DNA of 64,000 nt from UBA9676 sp036005525 (GCA_036005525.1 DASYQM010000003.1:4910-68909), one strand, 5' to 3'; shown: positions 15,456 to 24,363, counted from the first letter of the stretch. A program made the numbers and translations. Notes: generated from the sequence alone by a model not told the origin.

Positions 15456-15559
15456 CTTTACAGTCTGCCAGGTAACGCGGGCCCTGCCGGCCGGGTAACG
15501 CGGGGGTTATGTGTCGGTGGCCCTGCCGCGGGCGGCTGGCCGGCCCGGTCCATCGACGC

Positions 15560-15565
15560 TAGGTT
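15560..15565 (+). promoter_or_regulatory. -10 hexamer TAGGTT for leaderless EthD-family mRNA
   Basis: TAGGTT lies 6 nt before ATG 15572 and no ribosome binding site is visible. Confidence 0.55.
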
Positions 15566-15571
15566 CGGCGC

Positions 15572-15880
15572 ATGACGGTCAAACTCGTGGTCCTCTACAC
15601 CCTGCCTGAAGACACCGAAGCCTTCGACCGGCATTACTTCGACATCCACCTGCCGCTGGTCCACAAGATTCCCGGCCTGCGGCGCGCCGAGACCGGCCGG
15701 TTCATCGACGTCCTCGACGGCGGCGAGCAGAGCTTCTACCGGGTCGCCGAGCTGTACTTCCCTGATCAGGCGACCATGGGCGCCGGGATCGCCTCGGACC
15801 AGGGGAAAGCGACCGCGGCGGACTATGCGAAGATCGCCCCACCCGGGTCGAGGATGTTCGTGCAGTCCCTCCACGACTGA
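15572..15880 (+). CDS. EthD-family small ferredoxin-like-fold protein
   Basis: A 102-residue dimeric alpha/beta-barrel protein of the EthD type: KLVVLYTLPEDTEAFDRHYFDIHLPLVHKIPGLRR at the N-terminus and AELYFPDQATMGAGIAS in the second half. The family includes helpers of ether degradation and polyketide cyclase-like enzymes, but most members have no defined reaction. It stands alone between thiI (divergent) and the DGPF/sigma pair. Confidence 0.8.
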   Translation: MTVKLVVLYTLPEDTEAFDRHYFDIHLPLVHKIPGLRRAETGRFIDVLDGGEQSFYRVAELYFPDQATMGAGIASDQGKATAADYAKIAPPGSRMFVQSLHD

Positions 15881-16059
15881 CCCGCCCGTGCCACATCGAG
15901 AGGGCTACACCCGTGGCCGTGCGGCCGGCACTCCGGCGACCGTGGCCGGCCTCCGCCAGCGCCACCTGACCGCATCCTGGGCTGTCGATTCTGGCCCTGG
16001 CCGTTCGACTACAACTGGAACCGGCAACACCCTGCCGGCCGCGAAAGGTGGTGCGACGA

Positions 16060-16419
16060 ATGAAGTACATGCTCTTGCTGTACGGGCCGGACCGGCCGTT
16101 CCCTCAGCCGGGGACCAGCGAGTTCCGGGAGATGTTCGAGGCCTGGGAGGCGGCCCAGGAGGAGATGGCGAAGGCAGGCGTGCTCATCGACTGCGCGCCG
16201 CTGCAGCCGCCCAGCGCGGCAACCACGGTCCAGGTCCGCGACGGCCAGACGCTGCTCACCGACGGGCCCGCCGCCGAGATCAAGGAGCAGTTCGGCGGCT
16301 ACACGCTCATCGAGTGCACAGACCTGGATGAGGCCCTGAAGTGGGCTGCCACCATCCCGACCGCGTCCGATGGCTCCGTGGAAGTCCGCCCGGTCATCGA
16401 GGTGGTGGCTCCCAGCTGA
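16060..16419 (+). CDS. DGPF (YCII-related) domain protein
   Basis: A 119-residue protein starting MKYMLLLYG with LLTDGPAAEIKEQFGGYTLIEC, the DGPF/YCII signature, and ending EVRPVIEV. ATG 16060 has an AAAGGTGG site. DGPF proteins are the standard neighbours of ECF42 sigma factors, and the next gene is one; the two frames overlap. The biochemical role is unknown; binding of a small ligand and signalling to the sigma factor is inference from the association. Confidence 0.88.
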   Translation: MKYMLLLYGPDRPFPQPGTSEFREMFEAWEAAQEEMAKAGVLIDCAPLQPPSAATTVQVRDGQTLLTDGPAAEIKEQFGGYTLIECTDLDEALKWAATIPTASDGSVEVRPVIEVVAPS

Positions 16420-17633
16420 CGCTGCAGCCCGACGAGGCGTTTCGCGCCCACTGGTGGGCGGCGGTGGCCGCCGTTACCGCCCAGGTGGGCGATCTCGAGG
16501 TGGCCGAGGACGCGGTGCAGGACGCCTGCGCCGCGGCCCTGGCCCAATGGCCGGCCGGCGGGACGCCGGCCAATCCCCGGTCCTGGCTGATCGGGACCGC
16601 GCGGCACAAGGCCCTCGACCGGCTGCGCCGCGACCACCGCCGGGCGCAGAAGGAGGCCGAAGCCGTGCGCGAGACGGACGCATTGCCGCCGCCGGGCGGC
16701 TGGGTGGCCAGCACCGACGACGAGCTCGGCCTCATCTTCACCTGCTGCCATCCGGCCCTGGACCCGGCCGCACGGGTGGCGCTGACCCTGCGTTCAGTCT
16801 GCGGCCTGACAACCGCCGAAATCGCCGCGGCGTTCCTCGTCCCGGAACCGACGATGGCGCAGCGGCTGGTGCGCGCCAAACGCAAGATCCGCCAGGCGGG
16901 GATCGCGTTCCGGGTCCCGTCACCGGCCGACCTGCCCGCCCGGCTGGACGCGGTGCTGCGTGTGGTGTACCTGGTTTTCACCGAGGGTCATACCGCGACC
17001 AGAGGGGAAACGCTGGTCCGCGGCGAGCTGTGCGACCAGGCGATCCGGCTCGCCCGCGCGCTGGCGGTGCTGCTGCCCGGCGAGCCCGAGGTGACCGGGC
17101 TGCTCGCCCTGCTGCTGCTCACCGACGCGCGGCGAGACGCCCGGGTCGGCCCCGGTGGTGACCTGATCCTGCTGGAGGACCAGGACCGCGGCCGGTGGGA
17201 CGGCGCCCTGATCGCGGAGGGCGAGGCGCTCGTCGAGCAGGCGCTCCGGCAGGGCCGTCCCGGCCCCTACCAGCTGCACGCGGCCATCGCCGCCTGCCAT
17301 TCCGGTTCCCGCGCGGCCGCCGACACCGACTGGCGCGAAATCGCCCTGCTCTACGGCGAGCTGATCCGCTACGAGCCGACGCCGGTGGTGGAGGCGAACC
17401 GGGCGGTCGCGGTGGCCATGTCCGAGGGGCCCGCGGCCGGGCTCGTCATCCTCGACACGGTCGGCGGCGATCTCCGGCTGGCCCGCTGGCCGCAGCTGCA
17501 CCTGGCCCGGGCGGAACTGCTGCGGCGTCTCGGCCGCTGCGACGACGCGGTGGCCGCCTACGAGGCGGCGCTGCAGCTGGAGCCGCCGACCCCCGAGCGT
17601 GCCTTCATCGCCCGCCGCCTGCGGGAGCTATGA
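16341..17633 (+). CDS. ECF42-type RNA polymerase sigma factor with C-terminal helical extension
   Basis: Extracytoplasmic-function sigma factor of about 400-430 residues. Region 2 contains VAEDAVQDACAAAL and PRSWLIGTARHKALDRLRR; region 4 contains TLRSVCGLTTAEIAAAFLVPEPTMAQRLVRAKRKI. A long DUF6596-like/TPR C-terminal domain follows (VYLVFTEGHTA, LHAAIAACHS, PVVEANRAVAVAM, LGRCDDAVAAYEAAL), the diagnostic architecture of ECF42, which controls activity without an anti-sigma factor. The start is uncertain: GTG 16341 overlaps the DGPF gene by 79 nt, while conservation begins near TLQPDEAF, just after the DGPF stop, where only a CTG is available. Confidence 0.9.
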   Translation: MGCHHPDRVRWLRGSPPGHRGGGSQLTLQPDEAFRAHWWAAVAAVTAQVGDLEVAEDAVQDACAAALAQWPAGGTPANPRSWLIGTARHKALDRLRRDHRRAQKEAEAVRETDALPPPGGWVASTDDELGLIFTCCHPALDPAARVALTLRSVCGLTTAEIAAAFLVPEPTMAQRLVRAKRKIRQAGIAFRVPSPADLPARLDAVLRVVYLVFTEGHTATRGETLVRGELCDQAIRLARALAVLLPGEPEVTGLLALLLLTDARRDARVGPGGDLILLEDQDRGRWDGALIAEGEALVEQALRQGRPGPYQLHAAIAACHSGSRAAADTDWREIALLYGELIRYEPTPVVEANRAVAVAMSEGPAAGLVILDTVGGDLRLARWPQLHLARAELLRRLGRCDDAVAAYEAALQLEPPTPERAFIARRLREL

Positions 17634-17801
17634 AGCCATGACCACGCCGCAGGGCAGGGCCGAACGCCGCAACGGCGCTGCGCCGTCCCGGCGCCCAAGA
17701 CCACCTTCGTACCGTGTCACGTGGCGCACCTCCGGCACGACCAGGCTAGGTGCCAGTCGGCGCGCCTCCGGCACGGCGCACTTGCGAGGGAGGCCGAGCG
17801 C

Positions 17802-18368
17802 TCAGTGGGTCCGCAGCCAGTCCAGCACCTGCCGGGCGTGCTGGTCGGGCGGGAAGACCGGGTAGAAGGCGTGCTCGATGACCCCGCCTGTGACGATCAT
17901 GGTGAGCCGGCGGTAGAGCGTCATCCCGCCGGCGGTGAACGTTGGCAGCCCCAGCGCGCCGGCCAGCGCCAGCGGCTCGTCCGACAGCATCGCGAACGGC
18001 AGGTGCAGCCGGTCCACGGCCTCCCGCTGGTACTCACTTGACTGGCTGGACAGGCCGTATACCTGGACCGCCCCGGCGGCCAACAGCTCGGCGTGATGGT
18101 CGCGGAACCCGCACGACTCGGGCGTGCAGCCGCGGGCCCCGGGAATGCCGTCCCATCCGGGCGGCAGATCCACTCCCGGCCTGCCGGTCATCGGGTAGAC
18201 ATAGATGACCGTCCGCCCGCCCCCGAGCGCGTCGAGCGCGACGAGCCCGCCGTCGGTGGCCGGCAGGCTCAGCGCGGGCATGGCGCGGCCCGGCAGGTGG
18301 CTGGCTGCTCCGTCATCGACCGGCACCGGCAGGCCATCGGGCAGCCGCAGCAAGTCGGGTGCGTCCAT
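17802..18368 (-). CDS. Peroxiredoxin, PrxQ/AhpC-TSA-like
   Basis: Thiol peroxidase of 188 residues that reduces peroxides. The two cysteines of RGCTPESCGFRDHHAEL have the close spacing seen in PrxQ/BCP enzymes (peroxidatic and resolving Cys on one helix), followed by VYGLSSQSSEYQREAVDRLHLPFAMLSDE. ATG 18368 follows an AGGGAGAAAG site. The opposite strand at this start carries a broken acetyltransferase frame, suggesting the gene landed next to, or replaced, the 5' part of that gene. Confidence 0.87.
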   Translation of the reverse strand: MDAPDLLRLPDGLPVPVDDGAASHLPGRAMPALSLPATDGGLVALDALGGGRTVIYVYPMTGRPGVDLPPGWDGIPGARGCTPESCGFRDHHAELLAAGAVQVYGLSSQSSEYQREAVDRLHLPFAMLSDEPLALAGALGLPTFTAGGMTLYRRLTMIVTGGVIEHAFYPVFPPDQHARQVLDWLRTH

Positions 18369-19057
18369 GGCTTTCTCCCTTCCGGCACCCCGCGCCTGTC
18401 CGCCGTGGCCAGCCTCACCCGCTGTGTGACCTGTTCGTCGATCCGCGCTCCCACGGGCTCGGTCTTGGCCGGGCCATGCTCGCGGCACTGTGGCGCGACA
18501 GCACCACGCGCATGACGTTCAGCAGCCTGCATGCCCATGCGCTGCCGCTGTACACGCGATCCGGCCTGGACGCGTGGTGGCCGCTGCTCTACCTGGGCGG
18601 AGACGTGGCGGGGCTGGCCCGCCCGGCCGGCTGGACGGTCTCGCCCACGGCAGCCGGAGCGGTCGCCGGCCTGGAGCAGCAGTGGACCGGGATCGACCGG
18701 GCGGCCGATCACGAGGCCTGGGCCGCCCGCCCCGGAGGGCAGCCGGTCCTCGCCGAGCGCGACGGCCAGCCGATGGCGGCCGGCGCCGTGGCCGGGGAGG
18801 GGCCGGAGTACGGCATCGTCCACCTGGCGCTGTCGCCGGGCTGCGGGGATGCCGAGGCCCGGGACGCGGTCCTCGCCGTGCTGGCCCGCCTCGACCCGCC
18901 CGGTGGCCGGGCGCGGGTCTGCCTGCCCGCGCCGCACCCCGCGGTCAGGCCGCTGCTCGCCGCGGGCTGGCACAACGACTTCATGGACCTGTACATGGCG
19001 ACGGAACCGGGCCTCCTCGACCCGCGCCGGGCGGTCCCCTCTCCCGCCTCCGCCTGA
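18359..19057 (+). pseudogene. GNAT acetyltransferase remnant lacking its N-terminal strands
   Basis: The frame codes the acetyl-CoA-binding motif A (LFVDPRSHGLGLGRAMLAALW), motif B (ALPLYTRSGLDAWW) and a second GNAT-like domain (LAERDGQPMAAGAV to LYMATEP), but it begins directly before motif A. The first 60-80 residues of a GNAT fold are missing. The only in-frame start, GTG 18359, overlaps the start codon of the peroxiredoxin on the other strand and has no ribosome binding site. I read this as a gene truncated at its 5' end; a divergently expressed short protein cannot be excluded. Confidence 0.65.
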
Positions 19058-19106
19058 CCGCGCCACCCGTGCCCCAGCTACGAGTGGAGCTGCTGCTGTT
19101 CCGGCG

Positions 19107-20675
19107 CTACTGGCGGGCCAGGTTGGCGCCGCCGCGCAGCACGTACTTCTGGATCTTGCCGGTCGCGGTCTTGGGCAGCTCCAGCACGAAGGTCACCCCG
19201 TGCGGGGCCTTGAAATGCGCCAGCCGGTCACGGGCGAACCCGATGATCTCGTCCTCGCTCGCCTGCGCGCCATCGCGCAGCACCACGTACGCGTATGGCG
19301 CCTCGCCCCACTTCTCGTGTGGCAGCCCGACGATCGCCACCTCCACGACCGCCGGGTGGCGCAGCAGCACGCCCTCGACCTCCACCGAGGAGATGTTCTC
19401 CCCGCCGCTGATGATCACATCCTTGATCCGGTCGCGGATCTCGACGTAGCCATCGGGGTGGACGACCGCCGCGTCGCCGGTGTGGAACCAGCCGTCGCCC
19501 ATCACCCGCTCGGTCGCCTCCGGGTCGTGGTAGTAGCCGTCCATGACCACGTTCCCGCGCATCACGATCTCGCCAAGCGCCTGGCCGTCCGCGGGCACCT
19601 CCTCGCCCTTCCCGTCCACGACCTGCAGCTCGCCGGATGTGATCAGTTCGACGCCGGTCCTGGCCTTCACCACCGCCCGGTCGGCGGGCGACAGCGCCTC
19701 GTGCTCGGGCAGCGGGGCGCAGATCGTGATGAACGGGGCCGTCTCGGTCAGCCCGTAGACCTGGGTGACCTCCCAGCCGAACTCCCCCTCCAGCCGCTCG
19801 ATCGTGGCCGCCGCGGGTGGCGCGCCGGCGGTCACCACCCGCACCCCGGCGGGCACCTCCCCCCGCACCTGCTCAGGCGCGTTCGCCAGAGAGATCAGCA
19901 CCGTGGGCGCGGCGCACAGCGAGCCCACCTTCTCGTCGCGGATCAGCCGGAACACCGCGGCGGGCTCCACCTTGCGAAGGCAGACGTGCACACCGGCCGC
20001 TGCGGTCACGGTCCAGGTGTAGGTCCAGCCATTCGCGTGGAACATCGGCAGCGTCCACAGGTAGCGCTCCCCCACCCGGATCGGCAGGTGCAGGAGGGTG
20101 CCGATCGTGTTCAGCGCCGCGTTCCTGTGGGTGATCATGACACCCTTGGGGCGGGCGGTCGTGCCGCTGGTGTAGTTGATCGTGAGCAGGTCACGCTCGC
20201 CGATCTCCGGCCGCGTGAAGTCCGGGTCTGCGGCGGCGATCGCCGTCTCGTAGTCGACCCAGCCGTCCCTGGCGCCCTCGAACGCCACGAAGTGGCGCAC
20301 CTCCGGGAGCTGGTCGCGGACCCCGTCCAGCGCGTCCAGGTAGTCGGAATGGGCGCAGACCACGGTTGCGCCGGAGTGATTCAGGATGTAGACGAAATCC
20401 TCGGCGGTGAGCCGGTAGTTGATCGGCACCAGCACCGCGCCGATCTGCGGCACGGCGTAGAAGGCCTCCAGCTGCGCGTGCGTGTTGGGCGCGATGGTCG
20501 CGACCCGGTCGCCCGGCGCCAGTCCCAGTCCCTGCAGCGCGGCCGACCAGCGGTCGCAGCGGCCGAAGAACTGCTCATAGGTGAGCCGGAGGTCACCATC
20601 GACCACTCCCTCCCGGTGACCGTGCAGCCGGCGGGTGCGGCGGGCGAACTCCAGCGGGGTGAGCGGCACTTCCAT
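19107..20675 (-). CDS. AMP-dependent acyl-CoA synthetase, FadD-like
   Basis: Adenylate-forming enzyme of 522 residues that activates a carboxylic acid to its CoA thioester. Core motifs: NYTSGTTARPKGVMITHRN (P-loop), MFHANGWTY, QVYGLTETAPF, DGWFHTGDAAVVHPDGYVEIRDR and PKTATGKIQKYVLR with the catalytic lysine. The size and TETAPF motif resemble medium-chain or acrylate/propionate-type CoA ligases; the substrate is not readable. It stands alone, ending 49 bp from the convergent GNAT remnant. Confidence 0.88.
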   Translation of the reverse strand: MEVPLTPLEFARRTRRLHGHREGVVDGDLRLTYEQFFGRCDRWSAALQGLGLAPGDRVATIAPNTHAQLEAFYAVPQIGAVLVPINYRLTAEDFVYILNHSGATVVCAHSDYLDALDGVRDQLPEVRHFVAFEGARDGWVDYETAIAAADPDFTRPEIGERDLLTINYTSGTTARPKGVMITHRNAALNTIGTLLHLPIRVGERYLWTLPMFHANGWTYTWTVTAAAGVHVCLRKVEPAAVFRLIRDEKVGSLCAAPTVLISLANAPEQVRGEVPAGVRVVTAGAPPAAATIERLEGEFGWEVTQVYGLTETAPFITICAPLPEHEALSPADRAVVKARTGVELITSGELQVVDGKGEEVPADGQALGEIVMRGNVVMDGYYHDPEATERVMGDGWFHTGDAAVVHPDGYVEIRDRIKDVIISGGENISSVEVEGVLLRHPAVVEVAIVGLPHEKWGEAPYAYVVLRDGAQASEDEIIGFARDRLAHFKAPHGVTFVLELPKTATGKIQKYVLRGGANLARQ

Positions 20676-20778
20676 GGCAGACCTCGGCTAGGTGCGTGGT
20701 GTAGCCGGCCCATGCGGCCGGCCTTTGACCGAACGTAATACTTCCCGGGGTTCGAGCACGAATGCGGCCCCGCGGCGG

Positions 20779-21564
20779 TCAGGATCCGCGGACGGCGGCG
20801 AGGATGCGGTTCTCGCCGTGCTGCCAGATGGTCCCGATTTCGGTGAACCCGGCGGTCCCGAGGGCCCTCACATGCTCGGCAAGACGGACCGACTCCGAGC
20901 CGTGATGGTCTTCGCTCAGCCGGCGCCGCTCCCGCTCGGCGGCGGGGCCGGCCAGCACGGGGTCGGCGGTCGCCGCCTGCCACCAGCTTTCCCAGTCCTC
21001 CTGGCCGCCGTCCGCGCCGGCCCGCTCCTCCCAGCGCTCGGTCAGGGCCCGGGCCAGCCGGGCCAGGACCGGCGCCATAGCTTCGTCCTCGGTGAGGTGA
21101 TCGCCGTCGAGCACCAGCCCGCCGGGGCGCAGAGCCGCCGCGAGCTCGGCGTACATGGCGCGCAGCGCGGGGGCAGGCAGCCAGTGCAGCGCGGTCGTGC
21201 TCACTGCGGCGTCCGCGGGCCGGTCCAGGCCGAGCCCGGCCGACCATCCCGGCACGCGCAGATCGAGGTCGGCGAAGCTGAGCCCGGCCCGGTCACCGTA
21301 GGCCGCGCGGCCCAGGGCCAGCAGCAGCGGGTCAGCGTCGATGCCCACGACCGTCGCAGCCGGGATCCGGTCGAGCAGCCGGACGGCGAGCGACCCGGGG
21401 CCGCAGCCGAGGTCGAGCACCAGCGGATCGGGCCGCCCGGCTCCCACCTCGACCGCGTCGATCATCGCGGCGAACCGCTCCTCCCGGTCCGGCATATAGC
21501 TCTGCTGCTGGGCATCCCAGCGGTCGATCCACTGCTCTGCGACGGCTTGGTCCAGGCTGGCCAC
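20779..21564 (-). CDS. Class I SAM-dependent methyltransferase
   Basis: A 261-residue Rossmann methyltransferase with motif I VLDLGCGPGSLAVRLL, GIDADPLLLALGR and STTALHWLP before ALRPGG. The start GTG 21564 has no clear ribosome binding site; GAGGAT lies 6 nt upstream, a weak leaderless-type hexamer. The methyl acceptor is unknown. It is probably a single-gene unit, since 176 bp separate it from the response regulator downstream. Confidence 0.85.
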   Translation of the reverse strand: MASLDQAVAEQWIDRWDAQQQSYMPDREERFAAMIDAVEVGAGRPDPLVLDLGCGPGSLAVRLLDRIPAATVVGIDADPLLLALGRAAYGDRAGLSFADLDLRVPGWSAGLGLDRPADAAVSTTALHWLPAPALRAMYAELAAALRPGGLVLDGDHLTEDEAMAPVLARLARALTERWEERAGADGGQEDWESWWQAATADPVLAGPAAERERRRLSEDHHGSESVRLAEHVRALGTAGFTEIGTIWQHGENRILAAVRGS

Positions 21565-21740
21565 GCCACCATCCTCGCATCACCGGCGGCGTGCCCGGGC
21601 GCCCGTCAGGGCCAGCGGCGCGACACCGGCGCAGGACTGAGGACTGCCGGGCGCATGGGCCGCTGAGGCGCACGGGTCGCTGAGGCGCACGGGCCGCCGG
21701 AGTGGTGGGCTGCCTGACCGGCCGGACGCCCGGCTGGCAC

Positions 21741-22385
21741 TCATGTGTTCAGATAGGCGAGGACGGCCAGCACGCGGCGGTTGTCGTCGTCGGAGGGAAC
21801 CAGGTCGAGCTTGGCGAAGATGCTCGTGCTGTGCTTGCTGACCGCCTTCTCGGTCACGAACAAGCGCTGAGCGATCGCGCTGTTGGAACGCCCCTCGGCC
21901 ATCAGCGCCAGGACTTCGCGCTCGCGGGGCGAGAGCCGGGTGACCGGCTCGTCCCTGGCGCGCCGCACCAGCAGCTTGGACACCACATCCGGGTCCATGA
22001 CCGTGCCGCCCCCCGCGACGGCCCGGAGGGCCTCGACGAACTGGTCGTCGTTGAACACGCGGTCCTTGAGCAGGTACCCGACCCCGCCCGCCTGGTCGGC
22101 GAGCAGCTCCCGGGCGTAGAGCTGCTCGACGTACTGCGACAGCACCAGTACCGGCAGCCCGGGCACCTGGCGCCGGGCCGCCAGCGCCGCCTGGAGGCCC
22201 TCGTCGGTGAACGACGGCGGGAGCCGCACGTCCACGATCGCGACGTCGGGCCGGTGCGTGAGCAGGGCCCGGAGCAGGGCCGGGCCGGTGCTGACAGCCT
22301 CAGTGATCTCGAACCCGTGCGCATCCAGCAGCCTGACCAGGCCGTCCCTCAGCAGGAAGAGGTCTTCAGCGACGACGACGCGCAC
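21741..22385 (-). CDS. NarL/LuxR-family response regulator
   Basis: A 214-residue two-component regulator: receiver with VVVAEDLFLLRDGL, phospho-acceptor Asp in VAIVDVRLPP and the conserved Lys in YLLKDRV; C-terminal LuxR helix-turn-helix RLSPREREVLALMAEGRSNSAIAQRLFVTEKAVSKH. It overlaps the end of the kinase gene by 37 nt, so the pair is translated from one mRNA and is almost surely a cognate system. The target genes are unknown. Confidence 0.93.
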   Translation of the reverse strand: MRVVVAEDLFLLRDGLVRLLDAHGFEITEAVSTGPALLRALLTHRPDVAIVDVRLPPSFTDEGLQAALAARRQVPGLPVLVLSQYVEQLYARELLADQAGGVGYLLKDRVFNDDQFVEALRAVAGGGTVMDPDVVSKLLVRRARDEPVTRLSPREREVLALMAEGRSNSAIAQRLFVTEKAVSKHSTSIFAKLDLVPSDDDNRRVLAVLAYLNT

Positions 22386-23728
22386 GGTACCTCGATGACG
22401 ATGATGGTCGGGCCCCCGGGTGGGCTGTTCACCGCAAGGATGCCATCGAATGTGCCCAGCCGCCGCTCCACGCCCCGCAGGCCGCTGCCCTTGGCGGGAT
22501 CCGCGCCGCCGACACCGTCGTCGGTCATGGCGATGCGCAGGACATCCCCGGTGTGCCGCATGTGGATCTCCACCATTTGCGCCTGGGCGTGCTTGGCCGC
22601 GTTGGCCAGCACCTCGGCAACCGCGAAGTAGGCGGCGGACTCCACGGGCGCCGCGAGGCGGCCCGGCAGGTCGATGTCCAGCCTGGTGGCGACCGGCGTT
22701 TCCAGAGCCAGCGCCCGCACGGCATCGCCGAGCCCCCGGTCGGCCAGCACCGGCGGGTGAATGCCGCGAACCAGGTCACGCAGTTCCGTCAGCGCCCGCG
22801 AGGACATCACCCGTGCCTCACCAACCAGGGCGAGCGCAGCTTTCGGGCTGGTCTCGATCAGGCGCTCCGCCGCCCGCAGGCTCATGCCGAGCGCGACCAG
22901 CCGGGCCTGCGCCCCGTCATGCAGGTCACGCTCCACCCGGCGCAGCTCGGCGGCCGCAGTGTCGACGGCGTCGGTCCGGGTCTCGGACAGCCGTTGCACC
23001 CGGCTGGTCAGCCGGCCGACCAGCGCGCCACGCGCCCCGAGGGTGCGCGGGACGAGCCACAGGCCGAAGGCGAGGAACAGGAACGCCGCCAGCAGGACCG
23101 GCACATAACCCTGCGGACCGGCGCCGGTCAGGGCGGCGTACCACGGGCTGGGCCGGATGCCGGACGAGGACCAGGGGACGGCCATCTTGTGCAGGCTGGT
23201 GATCTTTTCCACGTAGGCCTGGTGCAGGCTGGCGCTCTTGGGCGTGCCCGGCACGATGACGCCCGGGTCCGGCACGGCGGTGACGTCGCCCTGCCCACCG
23301 GAGATCACAATCGCCTTGGGGTGAGCGGCGGCCGTCTTGGCGATGGCCGCCTTGGCGCCGGCCGGTGCCTGGGCGGTCACGCTGAACGGCACCGCCTTGG
23401 CGACCTGCGTGACCTCCTGCCCATGCTTGAACACCGTGAACGCGGCGCCCAGCCCGTAGAGCCCGAGCAGGATCAGCAGCACCGCGGCCAGGTCGGCGGC
23501 GATGCTTGGCGCCAGGATGAGCACGGCCCCGGACAGCAGCAGCAGGCCGACCGTGGCCGGGTTGACGCCGAACAGCCACATGGCGATCCAAGCGATGGGC
23601 AGCAGCAGCAGCCCCCATCCCATCGCCTTGACGCGGCGCCGCCACGACCGCGAGCCGCCAGCCCGGTCGCGCGACCTGAGCCAGGCGATCACCAAGCAGA
23701 CGAAGCTGAAGATCGTCACCGCGACCAT
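22349..23728 (-). CDS. NarL-family sensor histidine kinase
   Basis: A 459-residue membrane kinase partner of the overlapping response regulator. Two hydrophobic helices near the N-terminus (VTIFSFVCLVIAWL, LLLLPIAWIAMWLF) and two more follow. An extracytoplasmic segment of about 90 residues precedes a helix at about 210-230, then the HisKA_3 box ERDLHDGAQARLVALGM with the phospho-accepting His and the ATPase motifs EVLANAAKHA and DDGVGG. The extracytoplasmic part has no known ligand motif. The N-terminal 75 residues are duplicated in the small gene immediately upstream. Confidence 0.92.
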   Translation of the reverse strand: MVAVTIFSFVCLVIAWLRSRDRAGGSRSWRRRVKAMGWGLLLLPIAWIAMWLFGVNPATVGLLLLSGAVLILAPSIAADLAAVLLILLGLYGLGAAFTVFKHGQEVTQVAKAVPFSVTAQAPAGAKAAIAKTAAAHPKAIVISGGQGDVTAVPDPGVIVPGTPKSASLHQAYVEKITSLHKMAVPWSSSGIRPSPWYAALTGAGPQGYVPVLLAAFLFLAFGLWLVPRTLGARGALVGRLTSRVQRLSETRTDAVDTAAAELRRVERDLHDGAQARLVALGMSLRAAERLIETSPKAALALVGEARVMSSRALTELRDLVRGIHPPVLADRGLGDAVRALALETPVATRLDIDLPGRLAAPVESAAYFAVAEVLANAAKHAQAQMVEIHMRHTGDVLRIAMTDDGVGGADPAKGSGLRGVERRLGTFDGILAVNSPPGGPTIIVIEVPCASSSLKTSSC

Positions 23729-23813
23729 AACGGGCCTCCGGTCCTGGTCAGCCGCGCCTCATGGCGGTGCTGATTCCATCGTTTCTGGCCCCACTCCCGG
23801 GGTTGGGCCTGCC

Positions 23814-24065
23814 CTATCCGTGGTGGCGGGAGGCGGTGCGACTGCCCGGCTGCAGGACGAGGACGCCCCCGCAGAGCAGCAGCAGGCCAATCGTGACCAG
23901 GTTGAGGCCGAACAGCCACATCGCGATCCACGCGACGGCCAGCAGCGCCAGCCCCCATCCCATCGCCCGGATGAGACGCCACCACGAACCGCCGCCCCGG
24001 CCGCGTGACCTGAGCCAGCCAATCACCGCGCAGACGACGACGAAGATCGTCACCATGAGTCCCAT
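23814..24065 (-). CDS. Small membrane protein duplicating the N-terminus of the adjacent kinase
   Basis: An 83-residue frame with two membrane helices. Its core (VTIFVVVCAVIGWLRSR, AMGWGLALLAVAWIAMWLFG, TIGLLLLCGGVLVL) aligns almost residue for residue with the first 75 residues of the histidine kinase downstream, and the DNA is similar too. The sensor, HisKA_3 and ATPase domains are absent. The start is ATG 24065 or ATG 24056. It could be a degenerate tandem-duplication remnant or a small protein that interacts with the kinase membrane domain. Confidence 0.6.
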   Translation of the reverse strand: MGLMVTIFVVVCAVIGWLRSRGRGGGSWWRLIRAMGWGLALLAVAWIAMWLFGLNLVTIGLLLLCGGVLVLQPGSRTASRHHG

Positions 24066-24267
24066 CCCGGCCTCCGGCCTTGCCAGCCGCGCACCCGTGG
24101 CGACTGCCGGTTCCATAGTGGCCCGGGCGGCCCGGCGGGCGCCATGGTCCGGCACCCACCTCCCGGGTAGGCCTAGCCCCACCTTGGGACAGCCGCGACG
24201 GCAGCGTGATCACGCCGCCGTTCCGTTTGGCAAACAGGCCCCGGTAGTAGGACGCCAGATCAGCGAG

Positions 24268-24358
24268 CGGGTCATCCGCGCCCGGATGGCAAGGCGCGAG
24301 AACGCCGCCAGCCGGAATGCGGGGACACGCGAGCCCGGCGGTCCTGCTGCCGGGACCT
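24268..24358. repeat. 91-bp dispersed repeat, copy 1
   Basis: This segment matches 33456-33546 at all but about seven positions, beginning cgggtcatccgcgcccggat and ending near ctgctgccggg. Both copies are intergenic. It has no long open frame of its own and no obvious terminator structure. Confidence 0.85.
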
Positions 24359-24363
24359 CTGGA

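Noticed and set aside
20137..20145. GTGATCATG inside the acyl-CoA ligase gene
   Set aside because: It is a single arm within coding sequence without a partner at 30 nt, so it is not counted as a paired-arm element.
18531..20738. Plus-strand frame of 735 codons
   Set aside because: It is a frame-shifted shadow of the GNAT remnant followed by antisense of the acyl-CoA ligase.
20750..20775. GGTTCGA-like stretch resembling a tRNA T-arm
   Set aside because: No acceptor stem, D-arm or anticodon arm can be folded around it.
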